DNA of 10,816 bases from Rhodospirillaceae bacterium (GCA_947458525.1 CANHAG010000016.1:1-10816); one strand, 5' to 3'; shown: positions 1 to 8,329, numbered from the stretch's first letter. Numbers and translations: made by a program. Notes: generated from the sequence alone by a model not told the origin.

Positions 1-990
1 CGCCCTGAGGATGCGCTTTATACGGACGAGATAGGCGTCACGCTCGGCTGGCGCTATCATCCGCTTGCTTCGGTCAGGCTTTATGTGCCGGGGGGCAAGG
101 CGAGCTATCCGTCAAGCGTATTGATGAATGCGGTGCCCGCCAAGGTCGCAGGTGTGGCGCGTATTGTCATGACCGTACCCACCCCGAAGGGCGAGATGAA
201 CCCGGCTGTGCTGGTCGCCGCGGCGATTGCCGGGGTAGATGAAATTTACCGCATTGGGGGTGCGCAGGCGATTGGGGCGCTCGCTTACGGCACCGCCAGC
301 ATCGCGCCGGTGGATAAAATCGTAGGCCCCGGTAATGCCTATGTGGCCGAGGCCAAGCGTCAGGTATTTGGCCGGGTGGGGATAGATACCATTGCCGGCC
401 CTTCGGAGATTCTGGTCGTGGCAGATGCGAAAAACGAGCCGGGCTGGATCGCGGCGGATCTGCTCTCGCAGGCCGAGCATGACGAGGCGGCGCAGGCAAT
501 TCTCATCACCAATGACGAAAGCTTTGCCCAGGCCGTGGCGCGGGAGATTGAGCAGCTGCTGCCCATGCTGCATAAGCGCGCGATTGCCGAAGCCTCCTGG
601 CGCGATCATGGCATGATCATCACCATAAGCGACTGGTCCGAGGCATTGCCGCTCATTGAACATATCGCGCCTGAGCATCTTGAACTGGCCATTGAACAGG
701 CGGAGGAATTCGCGCGCCATGTGCGCGGGGCGGGGGCTATTTTTCTAGGCCGCCATACGCCCGAAGCCATGGGGGATTATATCGCCGGCCCCTCGCATGT
801 GTTGCCCACCTCGCGCGCCGCGCGGTTTTCTTCCGGCCTGTCGGTGTTTGATTTTCTCACCCGCACCAGCATCATCGGCTGTACGCCGGAGGCCGCGCGC
901 AAACTGGCCCCCGCCGCCGCCATCCTTGCCGATGCTGAAGGCCTGCCCGCCCATGCGCTCTCGCTCAATTTGCGCACCAGAACTGATTAA
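1..990 (+). CDS. hisD: Histidinol dehydrogenase, 5' end cut by window edge
   Basis: HisD catalyses the last two steps of histidine biosynthesis in the cytoplasm, oxidising L-histidinol to L-histidine with two NAD+ and a zinc ion. The open frame runs from base 1 to a TAA at 988-990 and gives 329 residues; the family is usually about 430, so about 100 N-terminal residues lie outside the window. The GTG at 85 is an internal valine in the conserved YVPGGKASYPSSVLMNA stretch, not a start. Catalytic and metal residues known from E. coli HisD are all present at a constant offset of 101-102: Q157 and H160 (SQAEHD; E. coli Q259, H262), E225 and H226 (PEHLELA; E326, H327), D259 (GDYIAGPSH; D360) and H318 (LPAHALSLN; H419). 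The gene therefore appears intact and active as far as seen. It converges on the asparaginase-like gene, 45 bases away. Confidence 0.97.
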   Translation, partial: RPEDALYTDEIGVTLGWRYHPLASVRLYVPGGKASYPSSVLMNAVPAKVAGVARIVMTVPTPKGEMNPAVLVAAAIAGVDEIYRIGGAQAIGALAYGTASIAPVDKIVGPGNAYVAEAKRQVFGRVGIDTIAGPSEILVVADAKNEPGWIAADLLSQAEHDEAAQAILITNDESFAQAVAREIEQLLPMLHKRAIAEASWRDHGMIITISDWSEALPLIEHIAPEHLELAIEQAEEFARHVRGAGAIFLGRHTPEAMGDYIAGPSHVLPTSRAARFSSGLSVFDFLTRTSIIGCTPEAARKLAPAAAILADAEGLPAHALSLNLRTRTD

Positions 991-991
991 C

Positions 992-1014
992 CCTGTACGC
1001 CATCACGTTACAGG
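992..1014. repeat. Short inverted repeat between convergent hisD and asparaginase-like gene
   Basis: CCTGTA (992-997) and TACAGG (1009-1014) form a perfect 6-bp inverted repeat with an 11-base loop, starting 2 bases after the hisD stop codon. Its position in the 45-base gap between two convergent genes suits a shared terminator. There is no run of T directly after the stem on either strand, so it does not meet the usual rho-independent pattern. Seen directly as a repeat; terminator role is only a guess. Confidence 0.3.
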
Positions 1015-1035
1015 AATTTATCTTCCTTATCCCCG

Positions 1036-1629
1036 TCACCTGCCTGAAGAATTCTTAAGGGTGAATAGTCTTTCAACTGCACTTGCTTTTCTATCTTTTT
1101 CGACAAGGGAGGGATCAAAAAATCCTAGCCGCTTACTATGCGTATCATGCCCAACGACATACACACCCGGCTTTTGGTTTGCAATATTATTAATTGAAAA
1201 ACCAAGTGAATTTACCCCATCGCTTTCATGTTCTTTGCGCATGGAGAGAGGGATCATGGCACCGACAAACGCCACGATTTTATTACTACCAACCAAACGC
1301 TCTTGCAACATAGTGGCATTTTTTACCATGGCGTCTGTGCCATGGGTGATGACAAACATGCGATGATTGTCATTTTTGATGATATCAGCAAGCGCATTCA
1401 TATCATCATCGGTGAATAGTTTACTATCTTTTATAAACTGATTTTCTTGCCATGCACCCCAGATATATTCATCAACCCGTTGGTGGTCGGGCAATTCACG
1501 AACGGTCTGCATGATCAAACTTTCGCTGCTTTTTAGAGTATCTACAATTTCAGGCGGCTGTTGGGGGTCGGTATAAGGGATCGCATCAATGGTACCACCT
1601 GTACGGATCAATAATATGCGTTCACTCAT
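1036..1629 (-). CDS. Short single-domain asparaginase-like protein
   Basis: The 197-residue product resembles the N-terminal domain of type I/II L-asparaginases, which hydrolyse asparagine to aspartate and ammonia. Visible signatures are TGGTID (10-15, with T13 at the position of the nucleophilic Thr), KDSKLF (67-72, S69 near the substrate-binding Ser), THGTDAM (95-101, T98 and D99 matching the second Thr-Asp pair; the usual form is HGTDTM), VGAMIPLS (122-129) and SDGVNS (136-141). Full asparaginases are about 330 residues; the smaller C-terminal domain is absent and the stop is a clean TGA, so this is either a naturally short member of the superfamily or a truncated gene. The position of the catalytic lysine (K162 in E. 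coli AnsB) could not be placed confidently. I chose ATG at 1629 over TTG at 1635 because an AAGGGG lies 6 bases before the ATG and would abut the TTG. No signal peptide is visible. The gene is clearly AT-richer than its neighbours (20 G/C of 60 at 1381-1440), a sign of possible transfer. Confidence 0.85.
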   Translation of the reverse strand: MSERILLIRTGGTIDAIPYTDPQQPPEIVDTLKSSESLIMQTVRELPDHQRVDEYIWGAWQENQFIKDSKLFTDDDMNALADIIKNDNHRMFVITHGTDAMVKNATMLQERLVGSNKIVAFVGAMIPLSMRKEHESDGVNSLGFSINNIANQKPGVYVVGHDTHSKRLGFFDPSLVEKDRKASAVERLFTLKNSSGR

Positions 1630-1685
1630 AACCAACCCCTTAAAGCGAATTTTGCATACAGGCGCGAATTTCTCGGTAAATTTTT

Positions 1686-1694
1686 AATATATCA
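1686..1694 (-). promoter_or_regulatory. Candidate extended -10 promoter for the asparaginase-like gene
   Basis: On the minus strand this reads TGATATATT, which fits an extended -10 (TGn followed by TATATT, five of six matches to TATAAT). It lies about 57 bases before the chosen ATG at 1629 in an AT-rich stretch. A matching -35 is poor (TGATGA at an 18-base spacing). Pattern-based only; sigma factor preference in this organism is unknown. Confidence 0.33.
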
Positions 1695-1719
1695 CAATTC
1701 TAAGAGTAATCATCACATA

Positions 1720-1743
1720 CAGAAAGAGCAATCCATCTTTCTG
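1720..1743. repeat. 8-bp perfect dyad in the divergent asparaginase-like/gdh intergenic region
   Basis: CAGAAAGA (1720-1727) and TCTTTCTG (1736-1743) are exact reverse complements separated by 8 bases. The dyad lies 79 bases before the gdh start and about 90 bases before the asparaginase-like start, upstream of that gene's candidate promoter. No T-run follows on either strand, so a terminator is unlikely. The placement between two divergent genes suggests an operator for a dimeric regulator, or an RNA hairpin if transcription starts beyond it. The rest of 1636-1821 is AT-rich with nothing else I can name, apart from a small 5-bp repeat (GCTAG 1787-1791, CTAGC 1800-1804) just before the gdh ribosome site. 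Confidence 0.4.
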
Positions 1744-1821
1744 CCGCACTGCAAAAGCTTTTTTTCTTTCCGTTTGCGGGGAATTTGCTAGGCATCCGGC
1801 TAGCCTTTATCGGAGCAGTCC

Positions 1822-4800
1822 ATGTCATCATCATACAGTTCCCGCCATGCGCAATACCGCGATGCGATTTTAGCCGCCACCCCAACGCGTGCGCGCGGCT
1901 TTGCCGAAGCCTTCTATGCGCAATCCACAGCGGATGAGCTGGCCGGCCTGCCCCCTGAGCGCGCCGCGGAAATCGCAGAATATTGCGCTGCCCACAGCGC
2001 CACCCGCCCTAAGGACATGCCGCTGATTCATATTGCCACTGGCCGCGTGCATGAAAAACGCCGGGATGCCACGCGCACACGGCTTGTCATTGTCAATGAC
2101 GATCGCCCCTTTCTGGTAGATTCTCTCACCAGCCTGATGACGCGGCTGGGGCTCACGATTTACCTCACCATTCACCCCGTGCTCAGCGTGGTGCGGAATG
2201 CGGGCGGCACACGGCAGAAGCTTGTCGCGGCAGAAAGCGGCAAGGGTAGCGTGCGCGAATCGCTGATTTATTTTGAGCTCTCCCCCCTGCCGCCGAGCCT
2301 TCAGAAAGATGCGCTTGAGGCAGACATCACACGGGTGCTTGCCAAGGTGGTGGCTGCCACGCGCGACTGGCAGGCGATGGATAAGGAGGTCGCGACACTG
2401 GCCAGAGAATATCATGCAAAGGCCAGAGGGGCTGACCGCGAAGAAACCCAGGAAGTGGCGTTATTTCTCGACTGGCTCAGAGCGCGAAATTTCGTGTTTC
2501 TGGGGGTGGGAGAATTCCGCCCCGGCGCGGGCGGCGCGCTCCGCTTGAAGCGCGACACTGCGCTTGGGCTTTTCACGCTTCCTGCGGATAATGAGGATGC
2601 GATCGAGCGTGATTCCCGCTCTGCGCTCACTTCGCGTATCAGCATCCATAAATCGTCGGACGTATCAGAAATTCACCGCTCCGTGCGCATGGATTATATC
2701 ACCATCCGCCGGCTGGATGCGAAAGGCAAGCCTGCGGGCGAACTGCGTATTCTCGGGCTGTTCACCTCTACCGTTTATTACCAGAGCACCGATCTCATCC
2801 CTTTCATCCGCCGCAAGGTGGCAAGCGTCATGCACATGTCGGGGTTTGATTCGGGCGGGCATAGCGGCAAATCGCTGCGCACCATCATTGAGTTTTTACC
2901 GCGGGATGAAATTTTTGCCATGGACGCAAAAGCGCTGTTCGCCATGGCGATGGGGATTTTAGCCCTCGAACTGAAACCCCAGTTGCGGCTGTTTTCACGG
3001 CCGGATCCCTTTGGCCGTTTCGTCAGTTTCCTTGTGTACCTTCCGCGCGAGCGGCTTTCCACCTCCTTGCGCGAGCAGATAAGCAGGCTCCTCGCCAGCG
3101 CCTATCAGGGAACGCTCGCGAATTACTACACCCAGATTTCCGAATCCCCCCTGGCGCGGGTGCAGATCATCATCAACACCACGCCCGGCACTGTGCCGCG
3201 GGTGGATGTCGCCACCCTCGAACACACACTTTCCGCCCTTGTCAATGTCTGGCAGGATGCGCTGAAAGACGCGCTCATCAACGAATTTGGGGAGGCCGAG
3301 GGGGAGGCGTGCTATTTCCGCTATCACGATGCATTTCCCGCCACCTATATCAACGCCCATTCCGCGCAGTCCGCGGCGTATGACATACGCCGCATGGAAG
3401 CCTGTATGGAAGAAGGCGGACTCGCGCTCGAGCTTTTCCGCAGGCAGGGTCAGGCACCCAGCCGCGTGCATCTTAAATGCTACAGCACCCAGACAGATTC
3501 GATGCTGTCAGATATTGTGCCCATCCTTGAATCCATGGGCAGCCGCCTTGTCGATGTGACGCCCTTTGAGATCACGCCCAAAGATGCTCCTACTTTGCTG
3601 CTGCGCGATTTCCTGCTAGAAATCCCGGCGCTGGAAGCGCTCGACCTTACCCCCCACAAGGCGCGGATGGAAGCGGCGCTCACCCATGTCTGGCGCGGCA
3701 AAACCAGTAACGACCCGCTTAATGCGCTGGTGTTTTATGCTGGCCTTACCATCCGCGAGATTGAAATTTTACAATTCTATACGCGCTATCTCAAACAGAT
3801 CGGGTTTTCCTACAGCCAGTCCTTCATAGCACAGGCGCTGCGCCAGCACCCGCAGTTAACGCGCGGGCTGATTGAGCTTTTCGCCGCGCGGTTTGACCCG
3901 GCGCTTTCTGCGGGGCGGGAAGGAACCATAGAAAAACTGCGCGCGGCGCTGCATGCGGGGCTCGACCGGGTGACTACTCTGGCGGATGATACGGTGATCC
4001 GCCGGCTCAAATCCCTGATTCTTGCCACGCTGCGCACCAATTATTACCAGCGCGATGCGGCGGGGAATTTCAAGCCCTATATCGCGATGAAATTCCGCTC
4101 CGGCGATATTCCAGAACTGCCCCTGCCCCATCCCTATGCCGAGATTTTCGTGACCTCCATGCGCATGGACGGCATCCATCTGCGCGGCGGACGTGTGGCA
4201 CGCGGAGGCTTGCGCTGGTCAGACCGGCCGGAGGATTTCCGCACCGAAGTGCTGGGGCTGATGAAAGCGCAGATGGTGAAAAATTCGGTGATTGTGCCGC
4301 AAGGCGCTAAAGGCGGCTTCGTGCTGCGCCACCCACCGCAGGAACGTGCTGCACTGCAACAAGAAGGTGTAGCCTGCTACCGCGAATTTCTCTCCGGCCT
4401 GCTGGATGTGACCGATAATATTGCCGGCACCCGTATCGTGAAACCGAAAGACACCGTCTGTTATGACGGGGACGATCCCTACCTCGTCGTCGCGGCGGAC
4501 AAGGGCACCGCCACCTTCTCCGATATCGCCAATGCGGTGGCGGCGGAGTATGGTTTCTGGCTTGGCGACGCCTTTGCCTCGGGCGGATCGGCCGGCTATG
4601 ATCATAAAGCCATGGCCATTACCGCGCGCGGCGCCTGGGTTTCGGTGGAGCGGCATTTTGCCGAGATGGGGCGCAGTATGGACACGCCCTTCACCGTCAT
4701 CGGCATCGGTGATATGTCGGGTGATGTATTTGGCAATGGGCTGCTCAGCTCCAAACAGATTAAACTCATCGCCGCTTTTAATCACCGCCATATTTTTCTC

Positions 4801-6594
4801 GACCCCAACCCGAACCCGGCTACCAGTTTCGCCGAGCGGACGCGGATGTTTGCGCTGCCACAAAGCAGCTGGGGCGATTATGACCCGAAGAAAATTTCAC
4901 CCGGCGGCGGGGTGTTTGAGCGCAGCGCGAAAGCGATTCCTTTAAGCAAAGAGGTGCGCGCGGCGCTGGGGACGGAAAAAACCACCCTCTCGCCGGATCA
5001 GCTGATTCAGATCATCCTCAAAGCACCGGTGGATCTATTATGGAACGGCGGCATCGGTACCTATGTGAAAGCGATGAGCGAAACCCACGATCAGGTGGGC
5101 GACCGCAGCAATAATGCGGTGCGTATCAACGGGGCGGAGCTGCGCGCAAAAATCGTGGGCGAAGGCGGGAATCTGGGCTTCACCCAGCGCGGGCGTATTG
5201 AATATGCCCGTCAGGGCGGGCGCATCAATACGGATGCGATTGATAATTCCGGCGGGGTGGATTGCTCCGACCACGAGGTGAATATCAAGATTGCGCTCGG
5301 AGCGGCGCTGGCGTCGGGCAGGCTCTCGCTTAAACAGCGCAACGCGCTGCTGAAGGGCATGACAGACGAAGTCGCCGAGCTGGTGCTTAAAGATAACCGG
5401 CTGCAGACACAGGCGATTACGCTTGCTGAACATCAGAAAGAAGCGCTGCTGGAGCCTGCCGGGCGGGTAATGGCGGAGCTTGAGCGCGACGGGCTGCTCA
5501 ACCGCGCGGTGGAATTTCTGCCGGGCGAAAAACAACTAGGCGAGATGCGCGCTACCAGCCAGAGCCTCACCCGGCCAGAATTGGCCGTGCTGCTTTCCTA
5601 CGCCAAACAGGCACTCTACCGCGATCTCAAGGAATCGAAACTGCTCGATGCGCCTTATTTCACGGGCGATCTCGAGCGCTATTTCCCGGTTGTGATGCAG
5701 AAGAAATTCGCGCGTGAAATCGCCGACCACCGGCTGCGGCGCGAGATTGTTGCCACCATGGTGACTAACAGCCTCGTCAACCGCATGGGCATCAGCTTCC
5801 TGCATGAAATGCGCGAAGAAACGGGGCTTGCGGCGGCAGATATTGCGCAGGCCTATGTGCTCACGCGCGATGCGTTTTCCTTACGCGATCTCTGGGGCAT
5901 GATTGAGGCGCTCGACGGCAAGGTCGCAGCAGGGGTGCAGACAGAGCTGTTCCGCGCCGTTAATCTCTTCATAGAACATGCCTGCCGCTGGTGGCTCAGG
6001 CACCTGCCGCAGCCCATGCGGATCGATCAGGTCATGGAGCGTTTTGGTAAAGGTATTGCCGAATTCGCAGCCAGCTACGAACCCATGATGACCCGTACGC
6101 TGAAAACCGCCTATGATCAGACCATCACCAACCTCACCGGTTCTGGGATTCCAGCGGCTCTCGCCCGGCGCGTGGCGGCGCTTGAGATTCTCGCCTCCGC
6201 ATGCGACGTGGTAGAGGCCGCGCGGCAAAGTGGTCTGCCGGTGCGTCAGGTGGGCCCGCTTTATTTCGAGCTTGGTGCACGGCTCAAGCTTGGCTGGCTG
6301 CGTGACATCGCGCGCCAGCTGGCGGCGGAATCACACTGGGAACGCCGCGCCATTACCGGGCTTGTGACCGAGCTTTATCAGGCGCAGCAGGAGATCACCC
6401 AGCATTTATTGCGCCGCAGCAAATCCCGCAGCAAATTTGATCCTGCGGCCATTGCCGAAAGCTGGGCAGAGGAAGAAAACGATTCGCTGCAGCGTTATCT
6501 GGCGGTTATTGAAGACCTCAAAGCCCAGACGCGGATTGACCACGCCATGCTCATCGTTGCTCTGCGCCAGGTGCAGTGGATGGTAGATCAGTAG
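1822..6594 (+). CDS. gdhB: Large NAD-specific glutamate dehydrogenase (about 180 kDa class)
   Basis: This 1,590-residue enzyme oxidatively deaminates glutamate to 2-oxoglutarate and ammonia with NAD+, a catabolic cytoplasmic step feeding the TCA cycle. Length matches the large class (about 1,590-1,650 residues) found in Alphaproteobacteria and Pseudomonas. The N-terminal half carries the ACT-like regulatory region, including the DRPFLVDS motif at 94-101 and LPRDEIF near 359-365. The catalytic domain shows RGGLRWSDR (794-802), K820 and K830 in KNSVIVPQGAKGGF (K830 matches the catalytic Lys of GGGKGG in small GDHs), DKGTATFSD (893-901), a nucleotide-binding GIGDMSGDVFGNG (961-973), VGEGGNLGF (1112-1120) and NSGGVDCSDHEVNIKI (from 1142). 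A helical C-terminal region of about 400 residues follows. The ATG start at 1822 has a GGAG at 1812-1815, six bases away. In other bacteria this class responds to amino acids through the ACT region; nothing here shows the effector. The gene converges on the deaminase-like gene with only 27 bases between stops. Confidence 0.97.
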   Translation: MSSSYSSRHAQYRDAILAATPTRARGFAEAFYAQSTADELAGLPPERAAEIAEYCAAHSATRPKDMPLIHIATGRVHEKRRDATRTRLVIVNDDRPFLVDSLTSLMTRLGLTIYLTIHPVLSVVRNAGGTRQKLVAAESGKGSVRESLIYFELSPLPPSLQKDALEADITRVLAKVVAATRDWQAMDKEVATLAREYHAKARGADREETQEVALFLDWLRARNFVFLGVGEFRPGAGGALRLKRDTALGLFTLPADNEDAIERDSRSALTSRISIHKSSDVSEIHRSVRMDYITIRRLDAKGKPAGELRILGLFTSTVYYQSTDLIPFIRRKVASVMHMSGFDSGGHSGKSLRTIIEFLPRDEIFAMDAKALFAMAMGILALELKPQLRLFSRPDPFGRFVSFLVYLPRERLSTSLREQISRLLASAYQGTLANYYTQISESPLARVQIIINTTPGTVPRVDVATLEHTLSALVNVWQDALKDALINEFGEAEGEACYFRYHDAFPATYINAHSAQSAAYDIRRMEACMEEGGLALELFRRQGQAPSRVHLKCYSTQTDSMLSDIVPILESMGSRLVDVTPFEITPKDAPTLLLRDFLLEIPALEALDLTPHKARMEAALTHVWRGKTSNDPLNALVFYAGLTIREIEILQFYTRYLKQIGFSYSQSFIAQALRQHPQLTRGLIELFAARFDPALSAGREGTIEKLRAALHAGLDRVTTLADDTVIRRLKSLILATLRTNYYQRDAAGNFKPYIAMKFRSGDIPELPLPHPYAEIFVTSMRMDGIHLRGGRVARGGLRWSDRPEDFRTEVLGLMKAQMVKNSVIVPQGAKGGFVLRHPPQERAALQQEGVACYREFLSGLLDVTDNIAGTRIVKPKDTVCYDGDDPYLVVAADKGTATFSDIANAVAAEYGFWLGDAFASGGSAGYDHKAMAITARGAWVSVERHFAEMGRSMDTPFTVIGIGDMSGDVFGNGLLSSKQIKLIAAFNHRHIFLDPNPNPATSFAERTRMFALPQSSWGDYDPKKISPGGGVFERSAKAIPLSKEVRAALGTEKTTLSPDQLIQIILKAPVDLLWNGGIGTYVKAMSETHDQVGDRSNNAVRINGAELRAKIVGEGGNLGFTQRGRIEYARQGGRINTDAIDNSGGVDCSDHEVNIKIALGAALASGRLSLKQRNALLKGMTDEVAELVLKDNRLQTQAITLAEHQKEALLEPAGRVMAELERDGLLNRAVEFLPGEKQLGEMRATSQSLTRPELAVLLSYAKQALYRDLKESKLLDAPYFTGDLERYFPVVMQKKFAREIADHRLRREIVATMVTNSLVNRMGISFLHEMREETGLAAADIAQAYVLTRDAFSLRDLWGMIEALDGKVAAGVQTELFRAVNLFIEHACRWWLRHLPQPMRIDQVMERFGKGIAEFAASYEPMMTRTLKTAYDQTITNLTGSGIPAALARRVAALEILASACDVVEAARQSGLPVRQVGPLYFELGARLKLGWLRDIARQLAAESHWERRAITGLVTELYQAQQEITQHLLRRSKSRSKFDPAAIAESWAEEENDSLQRYLAVIEDLKAQTRIDHAMLIVALRQVQWMVDQ

Positions 6595-6621
6595 CGAGTG
6601 CCTATCTTGTGAATACACACG

Positions 6622-8301
6622 CTAACGTGATGGCTGGGTGGGATGGGGGTTGGGCGTATAGCGCGCGGTATGCTTGCCGAGCCCTCCCGGATAAATCTCT
6701 GGGGGCGTATAGGTTCTGACGACTTCCGCAAGCGCTACATTCGTAAGCGCCCCGGCATTAAAGGGCAGAAAATGAAATGGCACCCCTTGAAGGCTGCGCT
6801 TCAAAATGCGCTCGATTCCCTCTTTGGGCGAGGTATGGAGTGTGGGGCGTGATACCGGATGGTTGGGGCGGGAGATTTCTGCCGGGTTCATCTCCATCAC
6901 AAACACCTGTTTCACCTTATTATCACCCAGCGCCTCCAGGGCGGTCATCAGGGCGTTAACCTCCGCATTCGGCATGGAGTTATCCAGCGCGCCCTGCACC
7001 TCCAGCCCGAAGTGAAACGTGCCATTCTCAAGCTCGATCACCGCGCAACGCACGGTGCCAAGCTGTTCCAGAAACGTTTCCTGCCAGCCCTGCTCTTGGG
7101 CGGGATCGATAGCGTTGCCGCGCAGGCGGCTGGCCATGGTGGCCAGAATTTTCTCCACCATCACCTTGTTCACGGATTCAAGATCAATACTGCCATCCGC
7201 CGCGCGCGCCACATCAAGCGCCGGTATGGAGGAAACACGGTTTGCAGCATTCTTCGTCGCCTGAGTGATGACAGCCAGATAGTTTTTTACCTCGTCCGCA
7301 GATTTTTCAGGGATTTCTACCAAGTCCTTACGCCCCATTGCCAGGGCGAGTTGTGCAAACAGGAGATTAGCATCAGGGGTGGGGGGTTCATCAGTTCCAC
7401 GGAGCTTTTGCAATTTATTATACCCCTCTTCGGTCAGCGCAATAGCTGGGGGAGTGGGCGGCGGCGTGTTTTTTATATGTTCCAGCGCCGCTTCAAGCCC
7501 TTTTACTTGTAGTGCTGCGGTCGTTTCTGCTGCCGTTAGCGCACGATCTTTATTCAAGTGATCAAACGGCACCCGCCAGATCTGTGTTTTCGGGTCTATC
7601 TCCCCGATGTGACTCGCTTCTTCCTTTTCCACAATCTCATAAGGAAAAGTCGTGTGAGACGAATGATCCTTTATAGTTTCACGCGGTACCGGATAGGTAT
7701 AAAACTTCGCATCTGATTTGGTGGAATAGGCAAACATATCAATGCATTTTCCACAAGGGCATATTATGGAAGATGCGTTCTCGCTCAGCGCCTCTTCGCT
7801 ACTGCCCCCGCCCATCACATGCACTTCCAGAGGCGAAGGCTTGGAGAATTCCCCATTCCCGCTACGGCGTAAAGAGTGGCTCAGCGCATGGGTGGCGGCG
7901 TTCATCATGTTCAGTTCGGCACAGTCTTTGAAATAAGGGTGCTGGCGCTTGGTGTTCATGCCAATAAAAAGTCGGGTTTTTCCCGTTTCAGGATCCTTAA
8001 AAACACCGATCGCCGCCGCCTTGATGCCCTTGTCACCTTCCGAGCGCGCGCGGTAATAATCAAGAATATTCATGAAAATAGCAGCTTTTTCCTTCTCCGA
8101 AATTATATCAAACCAGTCTGGGCGGGGTTTTTCTCTGCTATGTTTCTGAACGAAGCTTTTTCCTTCCTCACTCACTACCACTTCCGCTGCTTCTGGACTG
8201 ATTTCATGCCCCCTGAGCGCGAGAGAAAAGCACGTTATTTCATTCTCACATTTGAGAACAAGCTCCGACCCATTATGGTCATGCTGGCGCGTTATTTTCA
8301 T
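6622..8301 (-). CDS. Uncharacterised tandem cytidine-deaminase-fold protein
   Basis: I do not recognise this 559-residue protein as a named family. Residues about 94-205 look like a zinc-dependent cytidine deaminase-fold domain: a beta-strand/Gly region (KAAAIGVF, then FIGMN at 112-116), C127-A128-E129 followed by a helix, and PCGKC at 182-186 followed by a helix and a strand (FYTYPVP). C127, C183 and C186 would bind zinc and E129 would be the proton shuttle, as in tetrameric cytidine deaminases. The E-to-first-Cys spacing (54) is longer than in ordinary free-nucleoside enzymes. After a Pro-rich stretch (280-285) and a helical middle of unknown type, residues about 414-515 repeat the pattern in degenerate form (ENGTFHFGLEV, then N445-A446-E447, and SPKEGIERI at 491-499 in place of the PCxxC helix). 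No signal peptide or membrane segment is seen. ATG 8301 is the first start after an in-frame stop; it lacks a good ribosome site of its own. The substrate could be a nucleoside, nucleotide or nucleic acid; it cannot be told from sequence. Confidence 0.8.
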   Translation of the reverse strand: MKITRQHDHNGSELVLKCENEITCFSLALRGHEISPEAAEVVVSEEGKSFVQKHSREKPRPDWFDIISEKEKAAIFMNILDYYRARSEGDKGIKAAAIGVFKDPETGKTRLFIGMNTKRQHPYFKDCAELNMMNAATHALSHSLRRSGNGEFSKPSPLEVHVMGGGSSEEALSENASSIICPCGKCIDMFAYSTKSDAKFYTYPVPRETIKDHSSHTTFPYEIVEKEEASHIGEIDPKTQIWRVPFDHLNKDRALTAAETTAALQVKGLEAALEHIKNTPPPTPPAIALTEEGYNKLQKLRGTDEPPTPDANLLFAQLALAMGRKDLVEIPEKSADEVKNYLAVITQATKNAANRVSSIPALDVARAADGSIDLESVNKVMVEKILATMASRLRGNAIDPAQEQGWQETFLEQLGTVRCAVIELENGTFHFGLEVQGALDNSMPNAEVNALMTALEALGDNKVKQVFVMEMNPAEISRPNHPVSRPTLHTSPKEGIERILKRSLQGVPFHFLPFNAGALTNVALAEVVRTYTPPEIYPGGLGKHTARYTPNPHPTQPSR

Positions 8302-8317
8302 GCTGCGATGTTAACAT
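8279..8317 (-). CDS. Possible 12-codon leader ORF overlapping the deaminase-like start
   Basis: On the minus strand an ATG at 8317 opens a short frame, MLTSQHENNAPA, ending at a TGA at 8279-8281, inside the deaminase-like gene. It lies in a different frame from that gene and covers its start codon. The AGGAGG at 8330-8335 is 12 bases upstream, somewhat far but much closer to this ATG than to the main start (28 bases). It could be a leader peptide coupling translation into the larger gene, or simply chance. The composition is not obviously that of an attenuator peptide (no run of one amino acid). Confidence 0.3.
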   Translation of the reverse strand: MLTSQHENNAPA

Positions 8318-8329
8318 AACCGGCGCACA

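Noticed and set aside
797..1366. A 189-codon plus-strand frame running from hisD through the asparaginase-like gene
   Set aside because: It overlaps the conserved hisD end in another frame and is antisense to the asparaginase motifs; no domain is visible.
1630..1635. TTG at 1635 as start of the asparaginase-like gene
   Set aside because: The AAGGGG ribosome site would abut it; the ATG at 1629 has suitable spacing and a better start codon.
4219..4863. A 214-codon minus-strand open frame inside gdh
   Set aside because: It lies opposite the most conserved catalytic part of gdh, so the reading is a by-product of that coding sequence.
6618..6629. CACG-CTAA-CGTG inverted repeat at the gdh/deaminase-like convergent junction
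   Set aside because: Only 4 bp of stem, no T-run on either strand and partly inside the coding end of the minus-strand gene.
6859..7512. A 217-codon plus-strand open frame opposite the deaminase-like gene
   Set aside because: His/Arg-rich low-information translation with no ribosome site or motif. The minus-strand frame here is longer and carries the paired deaminase patterns.
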